DNA of 52,770 nt. Source: DASSTJ01 sp035707965. GTDB lineage: Bacteria; Actinomycetota; Actinomycetes; Actinomycetales; Angustibacteraceae. The first letter of the stretch is position 1; every line of letters begins with the position of its first letter. A program made the position numbers and the translations under genes. The stretch covers positions 1 through 52,770 of the forward strand of contig DASSTJ010000176.1 in NCBI GenBank assembly GCA_035707965.1, given 5' to 3'. Under the pieces are notes generated by a model. It worked only from the letters and a program-made list of their open reading frames with translations. It had not been told where the DNA came from and did not search any database. Of the stretch, positions 32,630 through 41,601 are shown one piece after another.

Positions 32630-34074
32630 TGCGGGCCCACGAAGCCGGCGCGCTGCACGCCGAGGGCTACGGCGCGCCCGGGTGGCTGCAGCCCCCGGGC
32701 GACGTCAATGCGCTCGTCCCCGCGCTCTGGGCCCGGACGGTGCACCGCGGTGACGCGAGCGGGCGGGTGGAGGTCGGGGGCGTCGCGGTCGACACGATCG
32801 CCGCGGAGTTCGGCACCCCTGCCTACGTGGTGGACGAGCTGGACTTCCGCGCCCGGGCGGCGGAGTTCCGGCAGGCGTTCGACGACGCCTTCGCCGACCT
32901 GTGCGGCGGGGCGGACGTCTACTACGCGGGCAAGGCGTTCCTGTGCACCGAGGTCGCACGCTGGGTCACGCAGGAGGGCCTCGGGCTCGACACGTGCACC
33001 GGGGGAGAGCTTGCTGTCGCGCTGGCGGCCGGGGTGCCGCCGTCCCGGATCGGGTTGCACGGCAACAACAAGAGCGACCTCGAGATCACCAGGGCGGTCG
33101 AGGCAGGCATCGGCCGGATCGTCGTCGACTCGGTCGAGGAGGTGGACCGCGTCGCCGACATCGCCGCCGCGCGGGGCGTGCGAGCGCCGGTGCTGCTGCG
33201 CATCACGGTCGGTGTGGAGGCGCACACGCACTCGTACATCGCGACGGCTCACGAGGACCAGAAGTTCGGTCTCTCCCTGGGGGACGGCGACGCGGCACTG
33301 GCGGTCGAGCGCGCACTCGGCCGTCCGGAGCTCGACCTGCGTGGTCTGCACTCCCACATCGGCTCGCAGATCTTCGACGTGCAGGGCTTCGAGGTGGCCG
33401 CTCGCCGGCTGCTCGGCCTCCACGCGGACGTGCGGACCAGGTACGGCGTGGTCCTGCCGGAGCTCGACATCGGCGGCGGCTTCGGCATGGCGTACACGAC
33501 GCAGCACGACCCGCTGCCGCCCCGGGACCTCGCCGAGGGCATGGCGCACATCATCGCCAAGGAGTGCGCCGACCTGGGAGTCGACGTGCCGCGCGTCTCG
33601 GCCGAGCCGGGCCGGGCGATCGCCGGTCCCACGACGTTCACGCTGTACACGGTCGGCACCGTGAAGGACGTCAGGCTCGACGGCGGTGGCGCCCGCCGGT
33701 ACGTCGCGGTCGACGGCGGCATGAGCGACAACATCCGCACGGCGCTCTATGACGCCGACTACTCCGCCACGCTGGCCGGCCGCCGGTCCGCCGCCCCGCC
33801 GGTCGTGTCGCGCGTCGTCGGCAAGCACTGCGAGAGCGGCGACGTCGTGGTGAAGGACGAGTTCCTGCCCGCCGATGTCGCCCCGGGCGACCTGCTCGCG
33901 GTGCCGGGCACGGGGGCGTACTGCCGCAGCATGGCGAGCCAGTACAACCACGTGCCGCGCCCGCCCGTGCTCGCCGTGCGCGACGGCCGGGTGCGGGTGC
34001 TGCTGCGGCGGGAGACGGAGGACGACCTCCTGGCGCTGGACACGGGGTGGGAGCGGCCGAAGGCCGAGCGGTGA
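32629..34074 (+). CDS. lysA: Diaminopimelate decarboxylase
   Basis: It makes L-lysine from meso-diaminopimelate with PLP. The 481-residue protein has the alanine-racemase-type barrel with the PLP lysine in VYYAGKAFL (Lys102), HGNNKSDLEI, HSHIGSQIFD and GGGFGMAY, and the C-terminal sheet domain with CESGDV (active-site Cys from the partner subunit) and the PGTGAYCRSM segment. The GTG shares its G with the argS TAG stop. A longer upstream frame would overlap argS and is not used. Confidence 0.96.
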   Translation: MRAHEAGALHAEGYGAPGWLQPPGDVNALVPALWARTVHRGDASGRVEVGGVAVDTIAAEFGTPAYVVDELDFRARAAEFRQAFDDAFADLCGGADVYYAGKAFLCTEVARWVTQEGLGLDTCTGGELAVALAAGVPPSRIGLHGNNKSDLEITRAVEAGIGRIVVDSVEEVDRVADIAAARGVRAPVLLRITVGVEAHTHSYIATAHEDQKFGLSLGDGDAALAVERALGRPELDLRGLHSHIGSQIFDVQGFEVAARRLLGLHADVRTRYGVVLPELDIGGGFGMAYTTQHDPLPPRDLAEGMAHIIAKECADLGVDVPRVSAEPGRAIAGPTTFTLYTVGTVKDVRLDGGGARRYVAVDGGMSDNIRTALYDADYSATLAGRRSAAPPVVSRVVGKHCESGDVVVKDEFLPADVAPGDLLAVPGTGAYCRSMASQYNHVPRPPVLAVRDGRVRVLLRRETEDDLLALDTGWERPKAER

Positions 34075-34242
34075 GGGGCCAGATGGTGGACCATCTCGCG
34101 AGCGCCGGCGCTCAGCCGGGAGGATGGCCCGCGCCTGTGCCCCCTGGCCGCCACACCTTCCGGTCCGCGCGCCAGCCCCACCACCTGTCAGCCCGCGACC
34201 GACCCGTGCGGCCACCCGGCCGAGCCCGACGAGGAGGACCCT
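34075..34242 (+). other. lysA-hom intergenic region
   Basis: A short hairpin AGATGGT/ACCATCT (34081-34096, two-base loop) follows lysA. No leader peptide with Thr or Ile codons and no riboswitch could be recognised. A GGAGG site precedes hom. Confidence 0.5.
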
Positions 34243-35604
34243 GTGCCACCGACTGACGAAGCGTGCGCTCCGCTGCGCGTCGCGATGCTCGGCTGCGGTG
34301 TCGTGGGCTCAGCGGTCGCGCGCCTGCTGACCACGCACGCCGACGACCTCGCCGCACGGATCGGCCGACCCCTCGAGCTGGTCGGCATCGCGGTGCGCCG
34401 CCTGGGCCGCGACCGCTCCGCGGCCGCCGTCCCGTCCGACCTGTTCACGACGGACGCTGCCGAGCTCGTCACACGCGCTGACCTCGTCGTCGAGGTCATC
34501 GGCGGCATCGAGCCGGCGCGCTCGCTGCTGCTGCGCGCGATGGAGCACGGGGCGAGCGTCGTCACCGCCAACAAGGCGCTGCTGGCCGAGGACGGGCCGA
34601 CGCTGTACGCCGCGGCCGACGCCCACGGCGTCGACCTGTACTTCGAGGCTGCGGTCGCCGGCGCGATCCCGCTGCTGCGTCCGGTCCGTGAGTCCTTGGC
34701 CGGCGACCGGATCCGCCGGGTCCTCGGCATCGTCAACGGCACGACGAACTACGTGCTCGACCAGATGGACCGCACGGGCGCCGGGTTCACCGAGGCGGTC
34801 GAGCAGGCTCAGGAGCTCGGTTACGCGGAGGCCGACCCGACGGCGGACGTCGAGGGGTTCGACGCTGCGGCGAAGGCGGCCATCCTGGCGTCGCTGGCGT
34901 TCCACACGCGGGTCTCGGCCGCCGACGTCCACCGTGAGGGCATCACCGAGGTGACCGCGGCCGACGTCGCCGCCGCCCGTGAGATGGGGTGCGTCGTCAA
35001 GCTGCTCGCCATCTGCGACCGCACGCAGGACGAGCACGGCGAGGGCGTGTCCGTCCGGGTGCACCCGGCGATGATCCCCAGGTCGCACCCGCTCGCCGGC
35101 GTACGGGACGCCTTCAACGCCGTCTTCGTCCAGGCCGAGGCCGCCGGTGAGCTGATGTTCTACGGCCGCGGGGCCGGTGGCGACCCGACCGCCAGTGCCG
35201 TGCTGGGCGACGTCGTCGCAGCGGCCCGGCACCGGGTGCACGGCGGTCTCGGCCCCGGCGAGTCCTCGTACGCCGACCTGCCGGTGCACCCGATGGGCCG
35301 CACCCGTACCCGGTACCACGTGAGCCTCGACGTCGCCGACCGGCCGGGCGTGCTCGCCCAGGTGGCACAGGTCTTCTCCGAGAAGGGCGTCTCGATCGAG
35401 GCGGTGCGGCAGCGGTTGCTGGAGGCCGACGGCAGCGGCGCGCGGGAGCAGGAGGGCGACCACGAGGGAACCTCGGCCGCCGAGCTCGTCGTCGTCACCC
35501 ACACGGCGGCCGACGCGGCGCTGTCCGCGACCGTCGACGCGTTGGCGCAGCTCGAGGTCGTGCGCGAGGTGACGAGCGTGATGCGCGTGGAGGGCGAGCA
35601 GTGA
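34243..35604 (+). CDS. hom: Homoserine dehydrogenase
   Basis: It reduces aspartate semialdehyde to homoserine, the branch point to threonine and methionine. The 453 residues have a Rossmann domain (GCGVVGSAVA near residue 17), the signature VTANKALLA and NGTTNYVLD, the catalytic domain with DVEGFDAAAKAAILASLAF in parts, and a C-terminal ACT domain (about 365-450) for threonine feedback. The ACT domain carries an insert rich in Gly, Glu and Asp (GSGAREQEGDHEG). GTG 34243 has a GGAGG site. Confidence 0.96.
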   Translation: MPPTDEACAPLRVAMLGCGVVGSAVARLLTTHADDLAARIGRPLELVGIAVRRLGRDRSAAAVPSDLFTTDAAELVTRADLVVEVIGGIEPARSLLLRAMEHGASVVTANKALLAEDGPTLYAAADAHGVDLYFEAAVAGAIPLLRPVRESLAGDRIRRVLGIVNGTTNYVLDQMDRTGAGFTEAVEQAQELGYAEADPTADVEGFDAAAKAAILASLAFHTRVSAADVHREGITEVTAADVAAAREMGCVVKLLAICDRTQDEHGEGVSVRVHPAMIPRSHPLAGVRDAFNAVFVQAEAAGELMFYGRGAGGDPTASAVLGDVVAAARHRVHGGLGPGESSYADLPVHPMGRTRTRYHVSLDVADRPGVLAQVAQVFSEKGVSIEAVRQRLLEADGSGAREQEGDHEGTSAAELVVVTHTAADAALSATVDALAQLEVVREVTSVMRVEGEQ

Positions 35605-35647
35605 GCAGGGCCCCCGTGCGACCGCTGACACGAGGAAGGATGCGCTG

Positions 35648-36733
35648 ATGGCTCACCAGTGGCGAGGTGTGATCGAGGAGTACCGCGACCGCCTCCCTGT
35701 CAGCAGCAGCACGCCCGTTGTGACGCTGGGCGAGGGGGGCACGCCTCTGGTCGAGGCACGGCACCTGTCCGCCTCCACCGGCTGTCGCGTGCTGCTCAAG
35801 GTCGAGGGGATGAACCCGACCGGGTCCTTCAAGGACCGCGGCATGACGATGGCCATCTCCCGTGCGGCGCAGGAGGGTGCTCGAGCGGTCATCTGCGCGT
35901 CGACCGGCAACACCTCGGCGTCCGCCGCCGCGTACGCCGTGGCGGCCGGCATGGCCTGTGGCGTGCTCGTGCCCGAGGGAAAGATCGCCATGGGCAAGCT
36001 GAGCCAGGCGATCGCCCACGGCGCGACGCTGCTGGCTGTCGACGGCAACTTCGACGACTGCCTCACCCTGGCCCGCAAGCTCGCGGAGGCGTACCCCGTC
36101 GAGCTCGTCAACTCCGTGAACCCGTACCGCATCGAGGGTCAGAAGACCGCGGCCTTCGAGGTCGTCGACGCACTCGGTGACGCCCCGGACGTCCACTGCC
36201 TCCCGGTCGGCAACGCCGGCAACATCACGGCCTACTGGAAGGGCTACGTCGAGTACGCGGACTCCCGCGCCGGGTCGGCGGCGGTCTCGACCCGGACACC
36301 GGCCATGTGGGGCTTCCAGGCGGCCGGCGCCGCGCCGATCCTGCTCGGCCATCCCGTCGACGAGCCCGAGACCGTCGCCACGGCCATCCGCATCGGCAAC
36401 CCTGCGTCGTGGCAGCAGGCCGAGGCGGCGCGCGACGACAGCGGGGGGGTCATCGACGCCGTCACGGACGACGAGATCCTGGCTGCGCACCGCCTGCTCT
36501 CGAGCCGCGAGGGCGTGTTCGTCGAGCCGGCGTCCGCCGCTGGGGTGGCTGGCCTGCTGAAGCAGCACGCCGCCGGCCGGCTGCAGCGCGGTCTCACCGT
36601 GGTGTGCACCGTGACGGGGCACGGCCTCAAGGACCCGCAGTGGGCGCTGCGCGGGGCGGACGGCGAGCAGGTGCAGCCGGTGCGCGTGCCCGTCGACGCC
36701 ATGTCCGCCGCCTCGGCCCTGGGTCTGGGCTGA
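35648..36733 (+). CDS. thrC: Threonine synthase
   Basis: It turns O-phosphohomoserine into threonine with PLP. The 361-residue protein is of the short class. The PLP lysine is Lys62 in GSFKDRG, with ASTGNTSASAAAYA and LPVGNAGNITAYWKG (phosphate grip) and VEPASAAG later on. The ATG has a GAAGGA site. It sits between hom and thrB as in most actinobacteria, separated by 43 and 3 bases. Confidence 0.96.
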   Translation: MAHQWRGVIEEYRDRLPVSSSTPVVTLGEGGTPLVEARHLSASTGCRVLLKVEGMNPTGSFKDRGMTMAISRAAQEGARAVICASTGNTSASAAAYAVAAGMACGVLVPEGKIAMGKLSQAIAHGATLLAVDGNFDDCLTLARKLAEAYPVELVNSVNPYRIEGQKTAAFEVVDALGDAPDVHCLPVGNAGNITAYWKGYVEYADSRAGSAAVSTRTPAMWGFQAAGAAPILLGHPVDEPETVATAIRIGNPASWQQAEAARDDSGGVIDAVTDDEILAAHRLLSSREGVFVEPASAAGVAGLLKQHAAGRLQRGLTVVCTVTGHGLKDPQWALRGADGEQVQPVRVPVDAMSAASALGLG

Positions 36734-36736
36734 CCG

Positions 36737-37669
36737 GTGAAGATCGCCGCCGGCGCGAGCGCCTGGGTCGAGGTGCCGGCGACCAGCGCCAACCTCGGGC
36801 CCGGTTTCGACAGCCTGGGCCTCGCCCTCGGGCTGACCGACGAGGTGCAGGTCGAGGCCCGCGGTGACGCTGTCGTGGTGGAGGTCGAAGGCGAAGGTGC
36901 CGACGAGCTGCCCCGCGACGAGAGCCATCTGGTCGTTCGCTCGCTGCGTGCCGCCCTCGACGCCGCAGGCTGCGCCCAGCCGGCCGGACTGAGGCTGCGC
37001 TGCCGCAACCGGCTGCCGCACGGGCGCGGTCTGGGCTCTTCGGCGTCCGCCGCGGTGGCGGGGGTGCTGGCGGCGCGTGGCCTGCTGCGCAACGAGGACA
37101 CCGTTGACCGGGTCGGCGCGCTCGACGACGCGACAGCGCTGCGTGTCGCGACGGCGCTCGAGGGCCACCCGGACAATGCTGCTGCCGCGCTGCTGGGTGG
37201 GTTGACGATCGCGTGGAGCGAAGGTGGCGACGCCGTGGCCGTCCGGGTGGATCCGCACCCCGAGCTGGCTCCTGTCGTCCTCGTTCCGCCGAACCGGCTG
37301 TCGACGCGCACGGCCCGGGCGGCGCTGCCGGCGATGGTGCCGCACGCGGACGCCGCCTTCAACGCGGCGAGGTCGGCCCTGCTCGTCGAGGCGCTGAGCC
37401 GTCGTCCCGACCTGCTGCTCGCGGCGACGGAGGACCGGCTGCACCAGCGGCAGCGTGGGCCGGCGATGCCGACGACGTTGGCCCTGGTCGACGGGCTGCG
37501 CTCGCACGGGCTCGCGGCCGTCGTCTCCGGTGCCGGCCCCAGCGTGCTGGTGCTCAGCACGGCGACCGAGCTCGCCGACGTCACCCGCACCGCTGCGGGC
37601 TGCGCACCACACGGCTGGCGCGTGCTCACCCCTGGCATCGCTCGACGCGGCGCGCAGCAGCTGCCGTAG
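36737..37669 (+). CDS. thrB: Homoserine kinase (GHMP family)
   Basis: It phosphorylates homoserine. The 310 residues contain ATSANLGPGFDSLG near the N-terminus, the GHMP ATP loop PHGRGLGSSASA (about 94-105), ALEGHPDN and the C-terminal VVSGAGPSVL. GTG 36737 lies 3 bases past thrC. It is the last gene of the threonine operon and converges on a regulator gene 21 bases away with no clear terminator. Confidence 0.96.
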   Translation: MKIAAGASAWVEVPATSANLGPGFDSLGLALGLTDEVQVEARGDAVVVEVEGEGADELPRDESHLVVRSLRAALDAAGCAQPAGLRLRCRNRLPHGRGLGSSASAAVAGVLAARGLLRNEDTVDRVGALDDATALRVATALEGHPDNAAAALLGGLTIAWSEGGDAVAVRVDPHPELAPVVLVPPNRLSTRTARAALPAMVPHADAAFNAARSALLVEALSRRPDLLLAATEDRLHQRQRGPAMPTTLALVDGLRSHGLAAVVSGAGPSVLVLSTATELADVTRTAAGCAPHGWRVLTPGIARRGAQQLP

Positions 37670-37690
37670 CCCCGAGGTCAACCGCGACCG

Positions 37691-39142
37691 TCAGGTGCGG
37701 CGCCCCCAGGCGCGCGGGGGACCGCCCAGCGGCTGCTGGTGGTCGAACGCCCACAGGGCGACCATCAGGGCCATGCGGTCCGCCAGGACCATCGGGTCGC
37801 GGCCAGTCATCTCGTGGATCTGCGTCAGCCGGTGCCGCACCGTGTTCACGTGGACGAACAGCTCCGTCGCGGTCGCCTGCAGCCTGCCGTCCAGCCGCAG
37901 GAAGGTTCGCAAGGTCTCCACGTGGTTCGTCCGCCGCGCGTTGTCGCACTCCACGAGCGGCTGGATGATCTGGTCGACGAACGGTCGGAGCCGTTGCGGC
38001 GGTTGCAGCTCCAGCAGACCGGCCAAGGTCGTCAACGACTCGGGACCCATGGGCGTGTGTGCACGCTGCGCGAGGGTGAGCGCCGCTCGCGCCTCCGTGA
38101 TGCTACGACCGAGCTCCACGAGAGACGTCCGGCTGCCGTAGCCGCAGGGCAGGGCGAGGGCCGCCGCGGTCGTCAGCACCTCGTCCACCCCCTGCGTCAC
38201 AGCGATCGTCAGGTTCGGCATCTCGCCGACGAGGGCCGTCGGCAGGTGCCGGACCAGGAGGGCGGCCGCTCCAGAGGTCCAGGCGGAGGCCACCATCGAC
38301 TCCTGCTCGACTCCCTGGGCGTCGAGCAGCGGACGAAGAGCCACGGGGTGGGCCAGGCCCGAGCCCACGAGGTCGAGCAGCTGCCCGGCGCGCTCCCGAC
38401 CAAGGGTGGCTTCGATGTCCAGCTCGCTCATGGACACGTCGACCACCCGGGCCACCTGCTCGAGCAGGTTCGTCGAGGGCGGGTCGCCCTCTCCACGCCA
38501 GCGCAGCGAGGTCCCCGGCTGAGCCAGCGGCACGCGCACCGCGCCGTCTTCTCGGCCCGGTCGCGCCGCCTCGGCCTCCTCGGTCACCACGTCGAGCCGG
38601 CCACCGACGGCGTCACCGGTGATCGCGAGCAGATCCACCAGGGGCGCCCTGGTCCGTACCTGCGCCAAGAGGCGCGACACCAGCCTCTGACGGACCTGGT
38701 CGGCCGTTGCCTGCGCGGCGACGAGGCTGCCGGCCAGGTGCTCGCTGATCGCGATGAACGGAGCGCCGGGAGGGGCCTCGACCAGTGGCAGCTCAGCCGT
38801 GGCGCACGCGTCGACGAGGGCAGCCGGGATCGTGGCGTGCACGTCACCGGTGCCGAAGCAGAGTCCGGTCACGCCCGCGCTCGAGAGCGCCGTGACGAAC
38901 TGGTGGCAGCTGCTGTCGTCGGTGAGCATCGACCCGACCGTGCACACCAGCTCGCCACCCTTGAGGTAGCGGCTGGGATCGAGAAGCTCCGTCGTGCTGG
39001 CCCACCGCACCACTCGGCTCGCGCCGATGCCGGCATGGAGCACCCACCGCAGACGCAGCCCAGGCACCGCGGCCAGGTCACCGAGGGTGACCCGGCTGAG
39101 CTTGTGCGGCCCGCGGACGTCGGCATCCCGGAGGAGCGCCAT
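37691..39142 (-). CDS. PucR-family transcriptional regulator
   Basis: The 483-residue protein has an N-terminal PucR domain (about 18-135, VTLGDLAAVPGL, WASTTELLDPSRYLKGGELVCT in parts), a middle GGDEF-like CdaR region, and a C-terminal PucR helix-turn-helix (LRTFLRLDGRLQATATELFVHVNTVRHRL in parts). Members control purine, polyamine or amino-acid catabolism. It is divergent from the permease-SDR-ureohydrolase operon and probably governs it. The ATG is set by a leaderless -10 box, and a dyad (39172-39185) overlaps its -35 position. Confidence 0.88.
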   Translation of the reverse strand: MALLRDADVRGPHKLSRVTLGDLAAVPGLRLRWVLHAGIGASRVVRWASTTELLDPSRYLKGGELVCTVGSMLTDDSSCHQFVTALSSAGVTGLCFGTGDVHATIPAALVDACATAELPLVEAPPGAPFIAISEHLAGSLVAAQATADQVRQRLVSRLLAQVRTRAPLVDLLAITGDAVGGRLDVVTEEAEAARPGREDGAVRVPLAQPGTSLRWRGEGDPPSTNLLEQVARVVDVSMSELDIEATLGRERAGQLLDLVGSGLAHPVALRPLLDAQGVEQESMVASAWTSGAAALLVRHLPTALVGEMPNLTIAVTQGVDEVLTTAAALALPCGYGSRTSLVELGRSITEARAALTLAQRAHTPMGPESLTTLAGLLELQPPQRLRPFVDQIIQPLVECDNARRTNHVETLRTFLRLDGRLQATATELFVHVNTVRHRLTQIHEMTGRDPMVLADRMALMVALWAFDHQQPLGGPPRAWGRRT

Positions 39143-39154
39143 GACCGGACGCTA
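39142..39154 (-). promoter_or_regulatory. -10 box of a leaderless transcript (PucR regulator)
   Basis: Read leftward, TAGCGT (39154-39149), six bases, then the ATG at 39142. Confidence 0.6.
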
Positions 39155-39171
39155 CCCGACGGCCTGGGCGG

Positions 39172-39185
39172 TGGAGGAACCTCCA
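39172..39185. promoter_or_regulatory. Candidate operator dyad in the PucR/permease gap
   Basis: TGGAGG-AA-CCTCCA is a perfect 6+6 dyad located about 30-43 bases upstream of the regulator start, over its -35 region. Autoregulation is inferred. Confidence 0.45.
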
Positions 39186-39361
39186 ACGCCAGTGGGTGGT
39201 CGTCGGAGGGAACGTGCACGCTTCGCCGGATTCCTTGTGAGGCCCGTCACGCTGTGTTTGGGTGCGGACCACAGCGACGAGCACCAGGTCCGACGTCAGG
39301 TGAGACGGCCTCGCCACGACCGTCGACCGGCCGCGTCGACCGTCGGGTTAGGAGACTCAGG

Positions 39362-40900
39362 ATGCCCATCACCGGCAACGGATCGTCAGAGGTGGAGTCG
39401 GTCAGCGGCGAGCACCGGCTCACCCAGGGGTTCACGTTCAGGACCGCCTTCGCCCTGGCCTTCGCCGACATCTCACCGATCGTCGCGCTGTTCGCCATCT
39501 TCACCCTGGGGCTGTTCGCGGCGGGGCCGGCCTTCTTCTGGGCTTTCCCCATCGTGCTGGCCGGGCAGCTCCTCGTTGCTGCCGTGTTCGGCGAGCTCGC
39601 CTCGAGGTGGCCCTACGCCGGCAGCGTGTACCAGTGGGCACGTCACGTGCAGGGCACGAAGTGGGGATGGTTCGCGGCCTGGGCCTATATGTGGGGCCTG
39701 ACCATCGCACTCTCGACGCTGGCGTACGGAGCCGGTGGGTTCTTGCTGGAGATCGTGTCGGTCGACAACCCGAGCCGCCTGCTCACCACCGTCGTCGCGC
39801 TCGCCATCATCGCCTTCGGCACCGCGGCCAACATGCTGGGTCGCCAGTTCCTCAAGGTCATGATCACGGCGAGCATCATCTGCGAGGTCCTCGGATCGGT
39901 CGGGCTCGGGACGGTGCTGCTCGTCTTCTACCGTGAGAACTCGTTCAGCACGCTGTTCGAGAGCTTCGGCACCCAGGGCAGCGGGTCGTGGGTCTTTGGC
40001 CCAGCACTGGTCGCGGTCGCCTTCGTCGGGTGGTCGTTCCTCGGCTTCGAGTCCGCGGGCTCCATCGCCGAGGAGGTCCGCGACCCCGAGCGGAACGTCC
40101 CGAAGGCCATCATCCTCGCGCTGCTGTTCGTCGCGCTCGTGGTGATGTACTCCAGCATCGCGCTCATCCTCTCGATCCCGAACCTGTCCCAGGTCATGGC
40201 CAACCAGAGCGGTGACCCGGTCGTGGACACGCTGGCCGCGCACTTCGGCTCCGGCATCGGTCGCCCTCTGCTGATCCTCTTCGTCATCGGCTTCATCTCG
40301 AGCTTCCTCGCGGTGCAGGCGGCCGTGTCACGCGCGGTCTGGGGCTCCTCGCGGGACCGGTCCCTGCCGGGGTCTCGGTTCCTCGACCGGCTGCGCGGCC
40401 CGGAGCGGCTGCCGGTGTACTCGATCCTGCTGACCGGCGTCGTGGCCGGTCTGCTGGTGCTCGTGGCGGGCTCGGACCTCTACAGCGTGCTGGTCAACTT
40501 CACCACGATCGGCTTCTACATCGCGTTCGGGGTGCCGGTCGCGGGATCCGCCCTGGCCCACCTGAAGGGCACGTGGACGCCGGGCGCCTTCTCGCTCGGC
40601 CGCTGGAGCGCGCCGGTCACCTACGTCGCCGTCGTGTGGATCGTCCTCCAGACCATCAACATCATCTGGCCCAGGAGCGCGCCCGGCGTCGAGTGGTACG
40701 TGACCTGGAGCATGGTCCTGACCACGGCCGTCCTCGGCGTCATCGGGGTCGTCGTCTACCTGTCGATGCGCCACGGCATCAAGGACCCGATCGGCCACCG
40801 GCTCTCCCGTGGTGATGCCCTCGCACCCGACCAGGACGGTGCGAGGGGCCGACCAGTCACGAGTGAGCGCCCGCTGCTGGAGGGCGAGGCGGGACGGTGA
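39362..40900 (+). CDS. APC superfamily amino-acid/polyamine permease
   Basis: The 512-residue membrane protein has about 12 hydrophobic helices. It opens with GFTFRTAFALAFADISPIVALF, contains the consensus-region loop near GFESAGSIAEEVRDPERNVPKAI in parts, and ends in a charged cytoplasmic tail. It imports amino acids, polyamines or related cations by proton or substrate exchange. The ATG at 39362 has a GGAG site 8-11 bases upstream. It is the first gene of a five-gene operon, and the first SDR gene overlaps its stop. Confidence 0.9.
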   Translation: MPITGNGSSEVESVSGEHRLTQGFTFRTAFALAFADISPIVALFAIFTLGLFAAGPAFFWAFPIVLAGQLLVAAVFGELASRWPYAGSVYQWARHVQGTKWGWFAAWAYMWGLTIALSTLAYGAGGFLLEIVSVDNPSRLLTTVVALAIIAFGTAANMLGRQFLKVMITASIICEVLGSVGLGTVLLVFYRENSFSTLFESFGTQGSGSWVFGPALVAVAFVGWSFLGFESAGSIAEEVRDPERNVPKAIILALLFVALVVMYSSIALILSIPNLSQVMANQSGDPVVDTLAAHFGSGIGRPLLILFVIGFISSFLAVQAAVSRAVWGSSRDRSLPGSRFLDRLRGPERLPVYSILLTGVVAGLLVLVAGSDLYSVLVNFTTIGFYIAFGVPVAGSALAHLKGTWTPGAFSLGRWSAPVTYVAVVWIVLQTINIIWPRSAPGVEWYVTWSMVLTTAVLGVIGVVVYLSMRHGIKDPIGHRLSRGDALAPDQDGARGRPVTSERPLLEGEAGR

Positions 40901-41601
40901 CGGGACGAACGCCGCGGGCGGCGGTGGTGACCGGTGCTGCCAGTGGCATCGGCGCCGCGACCGTAGCCGAGCTCGTCACGCGAGGATGGTCGGTCGCGGG
41001 CCTCGACCTTCAGCTCGCGCGAGGCTGCACCACTGCCTACCAGGTGGACATGACCGACGACGCGGCCGTCGCCGACGCCGTCGAGGCGGCGGCCGCGAGG
41101 CTCGGGCCGATCGAGGCGGCCGTCTCCGTGGCCGGCTACTACGAGATGCTTCCGGTCTGCGAGATCGGCGTCGAGCGGTGGACACGCATGCTCCGGGTGC
41201 ACCTCGGAGGACTGCTCAACCTGACGCGCGCGGTCCTGCCCGGCATGGTCGAGCGGAAGAGCGGCGTGCTCGTCGCCTGCTCCAGCGAGCTAGCCGTCGG
41301 TGGGGGTGACGGCGACGCCCACTACGCGGCCGCGAAGGGTGCGGTGCTGGGGTTCGTGCGCAGCCTGGCGGCGGAGGTCGCCTCACGCGGAGTCCGGGTG
41401 AACGCCGTCGCGCCAGGTCCCACCGACACCCCTCTGCTCGCGCCTGACTCGCCATGGCGCGCGCCCGACTACCTCGCGACGCTGCCGCTGCGGCGTCTCG
41501 TCGACCCGGACGAGGTGGCGCTGTGCGTCGCCTTCCTCGTCGAGCAGGGAACGTTCTGCGTCGGTGAGACCCTCAACCCCAACGCCGGGGCGGTGATCTA
41601 G
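40897..41601 (+). CDS. Short-chain dehydrogenase/reductase
   Basis: The 234-residue SDR has the cofactor motif TGAASGIG (12-19), the NAG-equivalent VAGYY, and the catalytic Ser in CSSEL with Tyr143 and Lys147 (HYAAAKG). The C-terminal region holds VNAVAPGPTDTPL. A short beta2 region ending in LDLQ suggests NAD rather than NADP. GTG 40897 overlaps the permease stop (GTGA). It likely oxidises or reduces an intermediate made in this cluster. Confidence 0.9.
   Translation: MTGRTPRAAVVTGAASGIGAATVAELVTRGWSVAGLDLQLARGCTTAYQVDMTDDAAVADAVEAAAARLGPIEAAVSVAGYYEMLPVCEIGVERWTRMLRVHLGGLLNLTRAVLPGMVERKSGVLVACSSELAVGGGDGDAHYAAAKGAVLGFVRSLAAEVASRGVRVNAVAPGPTDTPLLAPDSPWRAPDYLATLPLRRLVDPDEVALCVAFLVEQGTFCVGETLNPNAGAVI

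Noticed and set aside
34081..34096. Attenuator or T-box before hom
   Set aside because: Only a 7-bp hairpin exists. There is no Thr/Ile-rich leader peptide, specifier loop or T-box sequence.
37739..39361. Long upstream extension of the APC permease frame
   Set aside because: It lies antisense to the PucR gene and has no motif. The permease begins at the ATG 39362 with a ribosome site.
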